NCBI GenBank assembly: GCA_900547155.1
Contig: URFH01000005.1
Location: forward strand, 1 to 64,000
DNA: 64,000 bases
Direction of reading: 5' to 3'
DNA from: an uncultured bacterium
GTDB taxonomy: Bacteria > Cyanobacteriota > Vampirovibrionia > Gastranaerophilales > Gastranaerophilaceae
Both the position numbers and the translations under genes were made by a program. Below are positions 26,267 through 35,624 of the stretch, in pieces (positions within the stretch are counted from its first letter, which is position 1; each line of letters opens with the position of its first letter). The notes under the pieces were generated by a model. It did not search any database and was not told where the DNA came from. It was given only the letters and a program-made list of their open reading frames with translations.

Positions 26267-27189
26267 ACGAAAACGCCAGAATAGCCGTGCTTTGTGGCGG
26301 GCCGTCGAGCGAAAGAGAGGTTTCGCTGCGCTCGGGTAAAAATGTGCTTGCTGCGCTGCAAAGGCTCGGGTACAAAAACGCGGAATTGATTGATATTGAT
26401 AAAAATATCGCAAAAACGCTTTCTGAAAAGAATATTGAAGTTGCGTACAACGCAATGCACGGGCGTTTTGGCGAGGATGGCTGCATTCAGGGGCTTCTGG
26501 AGGTTATGGAGCTGCCTTACACAGGCTGCGGTGTGATGTCGAGCGCACTTTGTATGAACAAAGAACACACAAAAAATATTCTCAGAAGTTCGGATATTCC
26601 GCTGATTAAATCGGTTCTTTTGAAAAAAGGCGGCGATTATGAGGCGAAAATCAGGGATTTAAAAATGCCTTTAATGCTAAAACCCGTGTCAGAGGGCTCA
26701 AGTATCGGGATGTACAAGGTGAATAACCTTGAAGAATTCAATAAATTTATCGAAAAATCCTTTGAATACAATCAGGATGTTATGGTCGAGGAATATCTCG
26801 AGGGAAAAAGCATGACTGTAGGCGTTCTTGAGGACGGCGGGAAGATTTTTGCGACCGAGATTCTTGAATTTCGTACAAAAACCGAGTGGTACGATTTTGA
26901 GGCAAAATATACGGCTGGTATGACAGAATTCATTATTCCTGCTGAAATTTCAGCTGAAATGACTGAAAAAATCAAAGAAATTGCCGTAAAAGCGTTCAAA
27001 ACCTGCGGCTGCCGCGGTGTTAGCAGGGTTGATTTTTTGCTTGCTGACGGAATTCCGTATGTTCTTGAGGTCAATACCAGCCCGGGAATGACGGATTTGA
27101 GCGATTTACCGGCTCAATCAGCGGCGATGGGCATAAGTTATGATGAACTTGTGCAAATAATCCTCAATGGCGCAGGACTGAACAAATAG
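26239..27189 (+). CDS. ddl: D-alanine--D-alanine ligase
   Basis: Ddl joins two D-alanines for the peptidoglycan stem terminus. The 316-residue ATP-grasp protein shows IAVLCGGPSSEREVSLRSG at the N-terminus, NAMHGRFGEDGCIQG and PYTGCGVMSSALCMNKEHTK. The ATP-grasp core has KPVSEGSSIGMYKV, VEEYLEGKSMTVGVL, and VSRVDFLL...EVNTSPGMTDLS with metal ligands. It overlaps murB by 28 nt. AAGG lies a few bases before ATG 26239. The first residues are poorly conserved, so a slightly later start is possible. The active-site Tyr that separates D-Ala from D-Lac enzymes was not assigned by eye. Confidence 0.96.
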   Translation: MGYDVKKKIDENARIAVLCGGPSSEREVSLRSGKNVLAALQRLGYKNAELIDIDKNIAKTLSEKNIEVAYNAMHGRFGEDGCIQGLLEVMELPYTGCGVMSSALCMNKEHTKNILRSSDIPLIKSVLLKKGGDYEAKIRDLKMPLMLKPVSEGSSIGMYKVNNLEEFNKFIEKSFEYNQDVMVEEYLEGKSMTVGVLEDGGKIFATEILEFRTKTEWYDFEAKYTAGMTEFIIPAEISAEMTEKIKEIAVKAFKTCGCRGVSRVDFLLADGIPYVLEVNTSPGMTDLSDLPAQSAAMGISYDELVQIILNGAGLNK

Positions 27190-27198
27190 AGATAAAAC

Positions 27199-28062
27199 GT
27201 GAAACCGAAAAAACCTGATTATGAGAATAATATAAATATTGAGCGCAGGGTTAAAATAAACCAGATGCAGCGTAACGTGAGAAGAAGCCAGATGGGCTTG
27301 AGAAGATTGCGCGCGTTGCTCAGGCTTTTGATGGTGGGGCTGCTGATTTTTGCTGCGTATAAGGTTTACAAACTTCCGCAGTGGTATCTTGAAAAAAATA
27401 CATTCAGTTCCGCAAACAACGGTTCTTTGATGATTCTGGGCAATAATATCACGCCAAAATACAGAATTATCTCGATTTTGCGCCAGACTCCGGTGCCTCA
27501 GCGCCCGATTTATCTTTTTGATACCTCAAAAATCGAAAAAGATATCGAAACTCTTGAACCGGTGAAGAAAGTTTATATCAGGCGTTTCTGGTTCCCTGCA
27601 AGGCTCGATATAATTGTTGAAGAACGTACGCCGCTTATCACGATTTCGCCCGCGGAAAACGTTGCACCGATTGCGTTTTTTGCCGAGGGCGGAAAACTCA
27701 TCGGCCGTGAATATCTTCCTCTGGACAAATCCTACAAAACCGTGCTAGTGCTCACTTACGGCACAAAAGGGGATGATTACAGGACGTGGGATGAAAATAA
27801 AATTAAAAAAATCCTGCTTCTGGCAAAAACGCTTGAGTATTACAGCGGCGAAGAGCTCAAATACCTGGATTTCAGAAATCCGAAAGATATTTACGCCCAG
27901 CTTCCGGACGTGAAAGTCCGCCTCGGCGAAATGAATTCGACAATCAACAACCGCGTTAAAAATATTGCCTCAATTCTGCCTCAAATCAAAACTCTCAATA
28001 AAAAAATAAAATACATTGATTTGCAGTGGGAAGAAACGCAATATATCAAGCTTGAGGAGTAA
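27199..28062 (+). CDS. ftsQ: Cell division protein FtsQ/DivIB
   Basis: This 287-residue single-pass membrane protein sits where ftsQ is expected, directly after ddl. A basic cytoplasmic N-terminus is followed by one membrane helix (LLRLLMVGLLIFAAYKVY, about residues 39-56). A POTRA-like region follows (YLFDTSKIEKDIETLEPVKKVYIRRFWFPARLDIIVEER in outline), then the FtsQ beta domain, ending with a segment matching LDLR/YIDLQW in style (IKYIDLQWEETQYIKL). It links early and late divisome proteins. The start is a GTG at 27199, nine bases after the ddl stop. FtsQ proteins diverge fast, so the call rests on architecture and context together. Confidence 0.88.
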   Translation: MKPKKPDYENNINIERRVKINQMQRNVRRSQMGLRRLRALLRLLMVGLLIFAAYKVYKLPQWYLEKNTFSSANNGSLMILGNNITPKYRIISILRQTPVPQRPIYLFDTSKIEKDIETLEPVKKVYIRRFWFPARLDIIVEERTPLITISPAENVAPIAFFAEGGKLIGREYLPLDKSYKTVLVLTYGTKGDDYRTWDENKIKKILLLAKTLEYYSGEELKYLDFRNPKDIYAQLPDVKVRLGEMNSTINNRVKNIASILPQIKTLNKKIKYIDLQWEETQYIKLEE

Positions 28063-28071
28063 TTCGGGGCT

Positions 28072-29859
28072 TTATTTCAGATATTTAAAAAGTTCCGCCC
28101 CGTCTTTGAGCTCTTGAACGATGTTTATTTTAAAAATGTTTTTCCCGAAATGTTTTTGTGAAAATTCTTTCACAAAATCAATGAATTCCTGCGCAAATTC
28201 GCCCTCAACAATCTCAAAATGAAAGGATTTTGTATTGATTTCAGCAATGCGCTGCGGGAGTTTTTCTTTTAAATTTATATTCAAAAGGCACTTTTCCCCG
28301 ATACAGCGGGCTATTTTTTTGTTCAAAAAGCATAAAAAGCTGTTTTCTTTAGAATAGCCGAGCGGTAGCGACGAAGAAGCTGTGACAAGCTCCCTTTTGT
28401 TCATAGGTGCGAGCCCGTTTGCGACTCTGTCGTCTTTTCTGATATATTGTACAAGCCTGATATGCTCTGAAACTAATTCCGGACGTTGCGTTATTGCGGT
28501 TGGCTGTTTCATTGCAATTTCAATGAAATCTTTCAGTGTCAAACCTGTACTTTCAAGCAGCTGTGAGCTTTTTAAGATGTTTTCGCGTGCATGTTCTGTT
28601 GAAAAACAGAAAAGAAACGGAGATTTCATCATTGCTTTGAAGTAGGCTTCTGCGCTGAGCCCCTCTTTTTTAAACAGTTTCTCCATTTCTTGCGCTTTTT
28701 GACCGGGTTTTTCCGGACTTTGGAAAAACAATCTCGGAAATTTTATCGCGCTACTGACCGCTTTTTCCATTGTCATTCCGTATTTTGAATATAATTTTGC
28801 AAGACCGGCGATATTGCTGTTGATTGTTTCCGGTGCCTGATAATATTGGGGCTGGGAATAAAGGGCTTTCAAATATTTTTCTTTTGTAAGCCCGTATGGC
28901 TCAAGAGCCTTTATTACGCCTTCTACATTTTCAATTGTTTTTTGCGGCGGCTGAAAATAAAGCGCAGGGAAGTATTTGAAGCTGCCCGCGTAAGATTTTT
29001 TTGTAAAATACGGGCTTTTGAAGTAGTCTGCAAGTATTTGTGCATTTTCAGCAGCTTTTTGGGGCGGTATGGAGCCGTTTTTTACGTAAATGTTTAGAAT
29101 TTCTTTTGTGCTGAGCTTTGCTTCGGGGAAATTTTTCTTAAATTCAGAAATAAACTCCTGTGCCTCTTTGGGCAGCATTCCGTTGTTGCTCTGGAGGTGC
29201 ACAATTGCCCTGTCGAGGTAGTTTTTTGTCTGGGTCGGGGAAAGATTCAGCTCCCGCGCAGTTTTTGAGATTCTCGTGTTTTTATTATCTTCGCTGAAAT
29301 GAAGAGAAAGGATTTTTATGTCTTTTTCGCTGTTTTTCGGGTTTTTAAGCAGGCTGGAAATCGTTTCTTTCCTTACAGCTTTTTCCTCTGAAGTAAAATC
29401 GAGCGCAATTTCACGGTCAAAGATTGTTTCGATTGCGTTTTCGCCCACGGTCAGCGTTGAATCACGAAAAATTGTTCTATCCATTGTTGACATTTCGGGC
29501 AAAACGCGTGAGGAGGGCGCGGGGGTTAAATTTTTGAAGAAATTTTTAAAAGTTTCCGCAGGATTTTCAGAGCTTTTGAGCGTTTCAAGCATTTCAAAAA
29601 ATTTCAACATCAAATCCTGATACACATCCTTTTTGTCGTAAATTTTTGGGGAATATTTTTTTAGCAAACCGCGTATTTGTGTGTCAGAACGAGTAAATAT
29701 GCGATTTTTTGCTGCTTCAACAAGCGACGGGTTTTCAGAATTTGAAATAGTTAAAACATCACTGTTTACGCTGGAAAAAAAGTCTTCACCGCGCGATATA
29801 GCCTTGAAAGAAGCATGTTTTTGATGATTTGATGTAAATGGGGAGGTCTGAATCAGCAT
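28072..29859 (-). CDS. Sigma-factor-like N-terminus joined to mTERF-like helical repeats
   Basis: This 595-residue protein of unknown function begins with a tag-like segment containing ASFKAIS. Residues about 60-93 (LLKKYSPKIYDKKDVYQDLM onwards) look like sigma-70 region 2. Residues about 165-225 (an ISSLLKNP...ISKTARELNLSPTQTKNYLD stretch) look like a region 4 helix-turn-helix. Then come five units of about 38 residues (about 280-475), such as LTKEKYLKALYSQPQYYQAP and MTMEKAVSSAIKFPRLFFQS, whose pattern resembles mTERF repeats. mTERF proteins bind nucleic acid in organelles. A nucleic-acid-binding or transcription role is therefore plausible, but this is inference. It stands alone, convergent with ftsQ by ten bases. 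Confidence 0.65.
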   Translation of the reverse strand: MLIQTSPFTSNHQKHASFKAISRGEDFFSSVNSDVLTISNSENPSLVEAAKNRIFTRSDTQIRGLLKKYSPKIYDKKDVYQDLMLKFFEMLETLKSSENPAETFKNFFKNLTPAPSSRVLPEMSTMDRTIFRDSTLTVGENAIETIFDREIALDFTSEEKAVRKETISSLLKNPKNSEKDIKILSLHFSEDNKNTRISKTARELNLSPTQTKNYLDRAIVHLQSNNGMLPKEAQEFISEFKKNFPEAKLSTKEILNIYVKNGSIPPQKAAENAQILADYFKSPYFTKKSYAGSFKYFPALYFQPPQKTIENVEGVIKALEPYGLTKEKYLKALYSQPQYYQAPETINSNIAGLAKLYSKYGMTMEKAVSSAIKFPRLFFQSPEKPGQKAQEMEKLFKKEGLSAEAYFKAMMKSPFLFCFSTEHARENILKSSQLLESTGLTLKDFIEIAMKQPTAITQRPELVSEHIRLVQYIRKDDRVANGLAPMNKRELVTASSSLPLGYSKENSFLCFLNKKIARCIGEKCLLNINLKEKLPQRIAEINTKSFHFEIVEGEFAQEFIDFVKEFSQKHFGKNIFKINIVQELKDGAELFKYLK

Positions 29860-29922
29860 ATTTTAACAAAGCATGTGAAGAAAAAAATTTGCTATCTTTT
29901 ATTAGAAAATTTAACAATATTA

Positions 29923-30699
29923 TTATTTTAATGCTGATTTTGCGGCTTTCCAGAGCCTGTCGTATTCTTCAAAATCGTAATCTTCAAGCTTTTTCTGCGC
30001 AAGTTCTTCCATTTTGCGAAAACGCGCCATAAACTTTTTGTTTGCTTTTAAAAGTGCCTGTTCTGCGTCGATTTTGTGCCAGCGGGCGAGGTTCACTATG
30101 GCAAAAAGCATATCTCCGAGCTCTTCTTCGGCGTTTTCTTTGTCCTGTTTTTTTACTGCGTCTTTAAACTCCTCAATTTCAGAAAAAATACAATCCCAGA
30201 GCGAATCCTCGCTTGGCCATTCAAAACCGGCGGAAACCGCCTTTTTGCTGATTTTTTGCGCGCTCATCAGGGCCGATTGTGCACGCGAAATCCCGTCCAT
30301 AAGCGATTTTCTGTGCTTTTTTTCTTCCTGTTTGAGCTTTTCCCAGTTTTGCAGAATTTCGGTTGTATTTTTTACGCGTACATCGCCGAAAACGTGCGGA
30401 TGACGGTGAATGAGCTTGTCCGAAATGCCTTTTGCAACATCTTCAATGTCAAATTCACCCGCTTCTTTTGCAATTTGCGAATGCAAAACAACCTGCAAAA
30501 GTACATCGCCGAGTTCTTCTTTCAAATGCACGCAATCATTGTCATCAATCGCATCGACCGCTTCGTAGGCTTCTTCAAGCATGTTTTTTTTGAGGGTTGC
30601 ATGGGTTTGTTCTCTGTCCCATGCGCAGCCGTTTTCGGAACGGAGAATTTCAATGATTTCTATTAATTTTGCAAGATTTTTATGATTTTTTTCTTCCAT
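29923..30699 (-). CDS. mazG: Nucleoside triphosphate pyrophosphohydrolase MazG
   Basis: MazG hydrolyses NTPs and dNTPs to monophosphates, cleaning non-canonical nucleotides and influencing ppGpp-linked stress responses. The 258-residue protein has two tandem MazG domains with the metal-binding EExxE/ExxD pattern: LEEAYEAVDAID plus LKEELGDVLLQVVLH in the first, and IFSEIEEFKDAV plus AEEELGDMLFAIVNLARW in the second. CAWDREQTHATLKKNMLEE is the usual N-terminal signature. Its ATG overlaps the stop of the LCP gene (TAATG), so it is translationally coupled to it. Confidence 0.95.
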   Translation of the reverse strand: MEEKNHKNLAKLIEIIEILRSENGCAWDREQTHATLKKNMLEEAYEAVDAIDDNDCVHLKEELGDVLLQVVLHSQIAKEAGEFDIEDVAKGISDKLIHRHPHVFGDVRVKNTTEILQNWEKLKQEEKKHRKSLMDGISRAQSALMSAQKISKKAVSAGFEWPSEDSLWDCIFSEIEEFKDAVKKQDKENAEEELGDMLFAIVNLARWHKIDAEQALLKANKKFMARFRKMEELAQKKLEDYDFEEYDRLWKAAKSALK

Positions 30700-32000
30700 T
30701 ATGAACCTGAAACGATAATGGTGAAATCGCTGTGAACGCAGTACATACGGACAGGGTCGTAAACGAACTGCGAGGAGCGGATTTCAGGGATACGTTTTTT
30801 CAACCAGCTTATAAATTCATTCGTAACAGCTGCATTGTGCCCGATAACCTGCGAATGCGGAAGATGTGCCCTGCCAATGCAGTTTACTTCGTAGCCGCTG
30901 GCTTTTAGCTCGTCTTTTATGCGCATTGCTTCGTCTTCTTTGTCAAAAGAGTACATAATGCCCGCAACAAGCTTTTTATCCGTAACATCCGGCTTGTCCC
31001 TGTAAATAAACCGGTCAATAACCTCCTGAGTTTTTTCCGGATCAAGAATCCAGTAGCTTATATAGCCTTTTTTTGAGGGTGCGCCGGGAAGCGTAGCAAA
31101 TTGTACGTCGTTCATGTCGATATTACGGAGCATTGCCGCCATGTGTGACATTTCATAAAGTGACATGTCGGTTTTTACGTAAGTGGTGGCAAGATTAAGC
31201 ACCTCGGGGATTTTGGGGATTACAGCAGGTGACTGGAGTTTTTCCAGAAGCGCTTTTAAAAACCACTGCTGGCGCGAAGTGCGTCCGATATCGCCCAGAC
31301 CGTCTTTTCTGTATCTCAAAAATCCCTCAACCTGCGCTCCGTTGAGCACATGGAGCCCTTTTGTAAGATTTATATGCAAATTTCCTGCGTTGTCGTTGTA
31401 GAACATATTTTTTTCAATATAAACAGGCACCCCGCCGAGCGCGTCAACAAGTTTTTTAACCCCGTCATTGTTGATTACAACGTATTTGTTGACTTTGATT
31501 CCGAGAGTGTCTTCAATTGTCTTTTTTGTCATTTCAACACCGCCCAGTGCGTGTGCTGCGTTGATTTTTTGCACTCCGTGGTCGCCAGGGAGGTAAACTT
31601 TACTGTCGCGGGGAACAGAAATTGCGTTCACGGAATGGGTGCGTGCGTCAATGTTTATCAAAAGAATCGTGTCCGAACGGGTTCCTTTGAATTTGTCCGC
31701 GTTTTCTCCGTTTGAGTCAACACCGAGAATCATTATTGTCTGGCGTCCGTTGAAAACAGGGACATTGAAGCCTTTTTGCGCTTTGGGGTCAAGTTTTGCA
31801 AAGATTTTTGCGAGGGTTTCTTTGTTAAAATCAACATCATCGCCGATTGCTGCTATATAGCCAAAAGCCGCTGCCACAGCTACTACCACAACGATAAAAA
31901 AGCCAAAAAACAGCTTTTTGAACCCCTGACCTGCTCTGGTTTCCTTGTTATAGTTTAAAAAAACGTTATATTGCTCGTCTTTATCTTTTAATTCATTCAT
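30699..32000 (-). CDS. LytR-CpsA-Psr (LCP) family protein with C-terminal LytR_C domain
   Basis: LCP proteins attach wall polymers to peptidoglycan using lipid-linked precursors. The 433-residue protein has a short cytoplasmic N-terminus and one membrane helix (FFGFFIVVVVAVAAAFGYIA, about 31-50). The LCP core follows: ILGVDSN, GTRSDTILLINID, SVPRDSKVYLPG, KINAAHALGG, and FLRYRKDGLGDIGRTSRQQ, containing the arginines that hold the pyrophosphate. Residues about 345-433 resemble the LytR_C domain. GAGG lies 8 nt before ATG 32000. It is first in a two-gene unit with mazG. Which polymer it transfers is unknown. Confidence 0.93.
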   Translation of the reverse strand: MNELKDKDEQYNVFLNYNKETRAGQGFKKLFFGFFIVVVVAVAAAFGYIAAIGDDVDFNKETLAKIFAKLDPKAQKGFNVPVFNGRQTIMILGVDSNGENADKFKGTRSDTILLINIDARTHSVNAISVPRDSKVYLPGDHGVQKINAAHALGGVEMTKKTIEDTLGIKVNKYVVINNDGVKKLVDALGGVPVYIEKNMFYNDNAGNLHINLTKGLHVLNGAQVEGFLRYRKDGLGDIGRTSRQQWFLKALLEKLQSPAVIPKIPEVLNLATTYVKTDMSLYEMSHMAAMLRNIDMNDVQFATLPGAPSKKGYISYWILDPEKTQEVIDRFIYRDKPDVTDKKLVAGIMYSFDKEDEAMRIKDELKASGYEVNCIGRAHLPHSQVIGHNAAVTNEFISWLKKRIPEIRSSQFVYDPVRMYCVHSDFTIIVSGS

Positions 32001-32126
32001 TTTTACTGCCTCGGAGTGTAAAATCCATAATTACATTCAAGTTATTTAATATTTTACTCCAAAAAAATTTATTACAAAATAATTTTATACGCAGATTGGA
32101 GGAAATTGTTAAGGATTTGTTCAAAT

Positions 32127-32156
32127 AAAAAAGGACACCCGAAAGCGTCCTTTTTT
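32127..32156 (-). terminator. Intrinsic terminator of asnS
   Basis: AAAAAAGGAC...GTCCTTTTTT around a 10-nt loop. It lies 20 nt beyond the asnS stop codon on the minus strand, and the flanking A/T runs would also let it act on the plus strand. Confidence 0.85.
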
Positions 32157-32175
32157 ACTGCTGTAAAAGCTGAAA

Positions 32176-33456
32176 TTAAGGTTTGATTCTGTCCATAAGG
32201 CGCGGGAACGGGATGGTTTCGCGAACATGCGGCACGCCGCAAATCCAGCTGACCGTACGTTCGATTCCGAGCCCGAAACCTGCGTGTTTTACGCTTCCGT
32301 ATTTTCTCAAATCAAGATACCAGTCGAAAACTTCCGGATTCAGACCCTGTTCTTTGATTTTTTCAAGAATTTTGTTCAAATCTTCTTCACGCTGGCCGCC
32401 GCCGATGATTTCTCCGTAGCCCTCGGGCGCAATCATATCAACGCAGGCAGCTTTGTCGCCCTCTTGTTTCATATAAAAAGCTTTGACCTTCATCGGGTAG
32501 TGGTGAATCATAACGGGCTTGTCAAATTCTTCGGAAATGAGCGTTTCTTCGTCGCCGCCGAAATCTTCGCCCCACGGAGTATCGTTGCCTTTTTTGTGGA
32601 GGATTTCGATTGCCTCATCGTAAGAAATTCTCGGGAACGGACGTTTAACTTTTTCGAGTTTTGAAATATCTCTGCCCAAAAATTCCAAATCAGCCCTGTT
32701 GTGCTCAAGAACCTGCTGAACAATGTATTCAACGAACTCTTCAGCTAAATCCATATCCTCGTAAATATCAATAAACGCAACTTCCGGCTCAACCATCCAG
32801 AATTCGGTCAAATGGCGGCGGGTTTTGGATTTTTCTGCCCTAAATGTCGGCCCGAAGCAATAAACCTTGCCCATTGCCATAGCCGCAGCTTCCATGTAAA
32901 GCTGGCCTGACTGCGTGAGGTAGGCTTTGTCGTCAAAATAATCGACTTCAAACAGGTTTGTTGTTCCTTCGCAGGCGTTGGGGGTGAAAATCGGTGCGTC
33001 AACAAGCGTAAAATCTTTATTGTCAAAGAAATCACGAACCGATTTAATAATTCTGTGGCGAATACGCAAAATAGCGTTCTGGCGCAAAGAACGGAGCCAC
33101 AAATGACGGTGTTCCATCAAAAAGTGGGTTCCGTGCTCTTTTGGCGTAATCGGATAATCAACTGAGGGCGAAAGAACTTTCACATCGGTTGCGTCGATTT
33201 CGTAGCCGATTTTTGAGCGGTCATGTTTTTTAACCGTACCTTTTACTTCGACTGAAGATTCCTGTGTAATCTTGTCAGCAGCCTCAAAAACCTCATCAGA
33301 AACATTTCCTTTAAAAACAACAGCCTGAATTTCGCCCGTACCGTCGCGAAGCTGGAGAAAATGGAGTTTTCCGCTTGAGCGTTTGTTGTACATCCATCCT
33401 TGCAGGGTGATTTCCTGCCCGTCGTATTTTGCAATGTCTTTGATGTAGATTTTCAT
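32176..33456 (-). CDS. asnS: Asparagine--tRNA ligase
   Basis: AsnS charges tRNA-Asn. The 426-residue class IIb synthetase has the N-terminal OB-fold anticodon-binding domain ([20 protein letters not shown]) and motif 2 ([20 protein letters not shown]). Motif 3 is present as [13 protein letters not shown]. The AsnRS-type [13 protein letters not shown] and [11 protein letters not shown] segments separate it from AspRS. I place the start at ATG 33456 ([13 protein letters not shown]) because GAGGAAG lies five bases upstream. The open frame extends 28 codons further, but that part looks non-coding. It ends at a clear terminator and is probably monocistronic. Confidence 0.97.
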   Translation of the reverse strand: MKIYIKDIAKYDGQEITLQGWMYNKRSSGKLHFLQLRDGTGEIQAVVFKGNVSDEVFEAADKITQESSVEVKGTVKKHDRSKIGYEIDATDVKVLSPSVDYPITPKEHGTHFLMEHRHLWLRSLRQNAILRIRHRIIKSVRDFFDNKDFTLVDAPIFTPNACEGTTNLFEVDYFDDKAYLTQSGQLYMEAAAMAMGKVYCFGPTFRAEKSKTRRHLTEFWMVEPEVAFIDIYEDMDLAEEFVEYIVQQVLEHNRADLEFLGRDISKLEKVKRPFPRISYDEAIEILHKKGNDTPWGEDFGGDEETLISEEFDKPVMIHHYPMKVKAFYMKQEGDKAACVDMIAPEGYGEIIGGGQREEDLNKILEKIKEQGLNPEVFDWYLDLRKYGSVKHAGFGLGIERTVSWICGVPHVRETIPFPRLMDRIKP

Positions 33457-33578
33457 AATACTTCCTCTTTCAAATAAATCTAATCTCGTTTTTCGCCTGA
33501 TTGTGCGCCTGCCGGCTTGTGGTTTTGCGGCGTTGTTCAATTCGTCCGCACTTTTTATTATATAATTTAATTTTTAAA

Positions 33579-35588
33579 TTACAATTTCAGCCACATTGCG
33601 CTGTATGGATTGAGTCTGGTGGTCAAATCTTTGTTTTCGACTTTAACTTTTATCATTTTATCTGTCAAAAGGTCTTTCATATAGAGGTCTTTGGGCTTTT
33701 TGCCAAAATCGTCATTTGTGAATGTAACAACCGCTTTCAGGCGTTTTTGCGAAAGGTTATTTATTACAACGACCCTTTCTTTCTCGGTTTCTCTTACATA
33801 AGCGAAAATTTCAGGAGAATCCGTCTTAACTCTGACAAATTTTCCTCTGGACATTACGAGATATTGCTTGCGAACCTTGATAAGTTTCTTAACTTTTTCG
33901 TAAACGATGTTGTTAAAAGTTCCTTTTTTGTGAATTGCGTCATAAAAAACATGTTTTTCAATCGGCCCGCGGTTTATGTCACGGCTGTCAAAGTAGCTGA
34001 GCATTTTGGGTTTGTTTTTTTCTTGTTTTTGACGATTTTTTCTGATTTCGGCGCTTTTCTTTGCGTTGGCAAAGTTGTTCTGGATTCCGATTTCGTCACC
34101 GTAATAAATAATCGGAATCCCCGGAAGCGACATTAAAATAGAAAATGCCATGCCGATTCTGTCAGGATTATTATCTAAGAAATTAGCCAATCTTCCGCTC
34201 ACCCCGTAGCCTTTTCTAAAAGACGCGCCTTTGGGCGACAAATCTTCATAAAGCAGCTCTCTGGTTTTTTGATTTACCATTTCAAGCGTTAATTCATCAT
34301 GCACCCTCAAAAATATTGCCCATGAAGCGGAATCAGGAATTGCCGGAGTGTCTTTGTATGCTTTCCAGAAGTACTGATTGTCCGCTGTGACCAGAGAAGC
34401 CCAGATTGCGGGCATGTACGGGAAATGGTAGGCTATTTGAACCTCGTCGGTTCTGGTAATTTCTTTTTCTTTGCCGTTAATTTCTTCTTTTATTGTTTGT
34501 TCGCTCCCAAAGTAGGGCAAAATGTTGTTCGGGGTCTGGCATGCTTCAGCCTGAATTACCGAACGCGGCGCAATCGCTTGCAAATAAAGGCTTATCAGCT
34601 TGATAATTTTGTGCGTTTTTGGCAGATTTTCTGCATTTGTGCCGGATTCCTTGATTAAATAAGGAATTGCGTCCATTCTGAAAATATCCACCCCTAAATT
34701 TGCCCACATTGAAACTGTTTCAAGGTTGTAATAAAGAACCTCGGGATTTTCCCAGTTCAAATCAAGCTGGAACGGATAAAAAGTGTGATAAAGGTAATAA
34801 TCTTTTCCGTTAATCGTCACCTTACGGTAATGGGAATCCGTAATTTCAGGGAAAATCAGCCTGCGTTTTGAAATTTTTCCGTCATCTTCTTTGTATTCAA
34901 CGACCATCCCGAGTTTTTCGTCTTTGTAGCGTTTAAATTCGGGGATTTTTTCTCTTACTACAAAATTATTGAGCTTGCTCACATCGCCTTTTAGAGCGTC
35001 TTGAAACCATTGATTTTCGTCGGAAAGATGGTTCAAAACGAGGTCTGCTTTGATTTTTAAGCCTTTTTCGCGTGCTGTTTTTACGAAAACCTTAAATTCC
35101 GGCATTCCTCCCAAATCCGCCCTTACATAGCGCGAATTCCTGACATCAAACCCCGAATCCGCCATCGGAGAATCAGCAAACGGAAGAATATAAATTGTCG
35201 TAACCCCCAAATCCTTTAAATAATCCAGCATTTCAGCGTCATCCGCAAAAGTATTGCATTTTGACGGGTCTTTCACGCCAAAATGGTCTGGATAAAACAT
35301 GTAAATTATTTCTTCCTTGTACCAGTCGGAGGTTCTGGAAAAATCCTCGTCAGTCAGGTATTTTGGACGTTCGGATTTTGTTTTTTCGATGAGTTTATAT
35401 ACATTTGCATAAATTTCTTCGGTATTTTCCGAGCCGTAAATTTTTGAAATGCACGATTTCATCTCGTTTTCCAGTTTTTTAGAAACAAGACTTTTTTCTT
35501 CCTGTACTGCTGTTTGAGCGCATGCAGGCAGAATCATCCAGTTAAAAACAAGCACGATTGCGAGAAATGCGGATAATATTCTTTTCAT
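33579..35588 (-). CDS. Secreted GH13 protein related to trehalose synthase (TreS-like)
   Basis: This 669-residue protein begins with a signal peptide (MKRILSAFLAIVLVFNWM, cleavage near PACAQT). The rest is a GH13 alpha-amylase-type barrel closest in style to GH13_16 trehalose synthases: DLVLNHLSDENQWFQ, FRMDAIPYLIKESGT, ENLPKTHKI, QAEACQTPNNILPYFG, AYHFPYMPAIWASL, FLRVHDELTLEMV and PIIYYGDEIG. The triad is visible as Asp306, Glu348 and Asp431. TreS is normally cytoplasmic, so export is odd; an extracellular alpha-glucosidase or amylase is the alternative. GGAGG lies just before ATG 35588. It stands between asnS and aroF, and no glycogen genes are adjacent. Confidence 0.85.
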   Translation of the reverse strand: MKRILSAFLAIVLVFNWMILPACAQTAVQEEKSLVSKKLENEMKSCISKIYGSENTEEIYANVYKLIEKTKSERPKYLTDEDFSRTSDWYKEEIIYMFYPDHFGVKDPSKCNTFADDAEMLDYLKDLGVTTIYILPFADSPMADSGFDVRNSRYVRADLGGMPEFKVFVKTAREKGLKIKADLVLNHLSDENQWFQDALKGDVSKLNNFVVREKIPEFKRYKDEKLGMVVEYKEDDGKISKRRLIFPEITDSHYRKVTINGKDYYLYHTFYPFQLDLNWENPEVLYYNLETVSMWANLGVDIFRMDAIPYLIKESGTNAENLPKTHKIIKLISLYLQAIAPRSVIQAEACQTPNNILPYFGSEQTIKEEINGKEKEITRTDEVQIAYHFPYMPAIWASLVTADNQYFWKAYKDTPAIPDSASWAIFLRVHDELTLEMVNQKTRELLYEDLSPKGASFRKGYGVSGRLANFLDNNPDRIGMAFSILMSLPGIPIIYYGDEIGIQNNFANAKKSAEIRKNRQKQEKNKPKMLSYFDSRDINRGPIEKHVFYDAIHKKGTFNNIVYEKVKKLIKVRKQYLVMSRGKFVRVKTDSPEIFAYVRETEKERVVVINNLSQKRLKAVVTFTNDDFGKKPKDLYMKDLLTDKMIKVKVENKDLTTRLNPYSAMWLKL

Positions 35589-35624
35589 GGTTCCTCCGGT
35601 TGTTGAGGTTGTATTAGTAAATTT

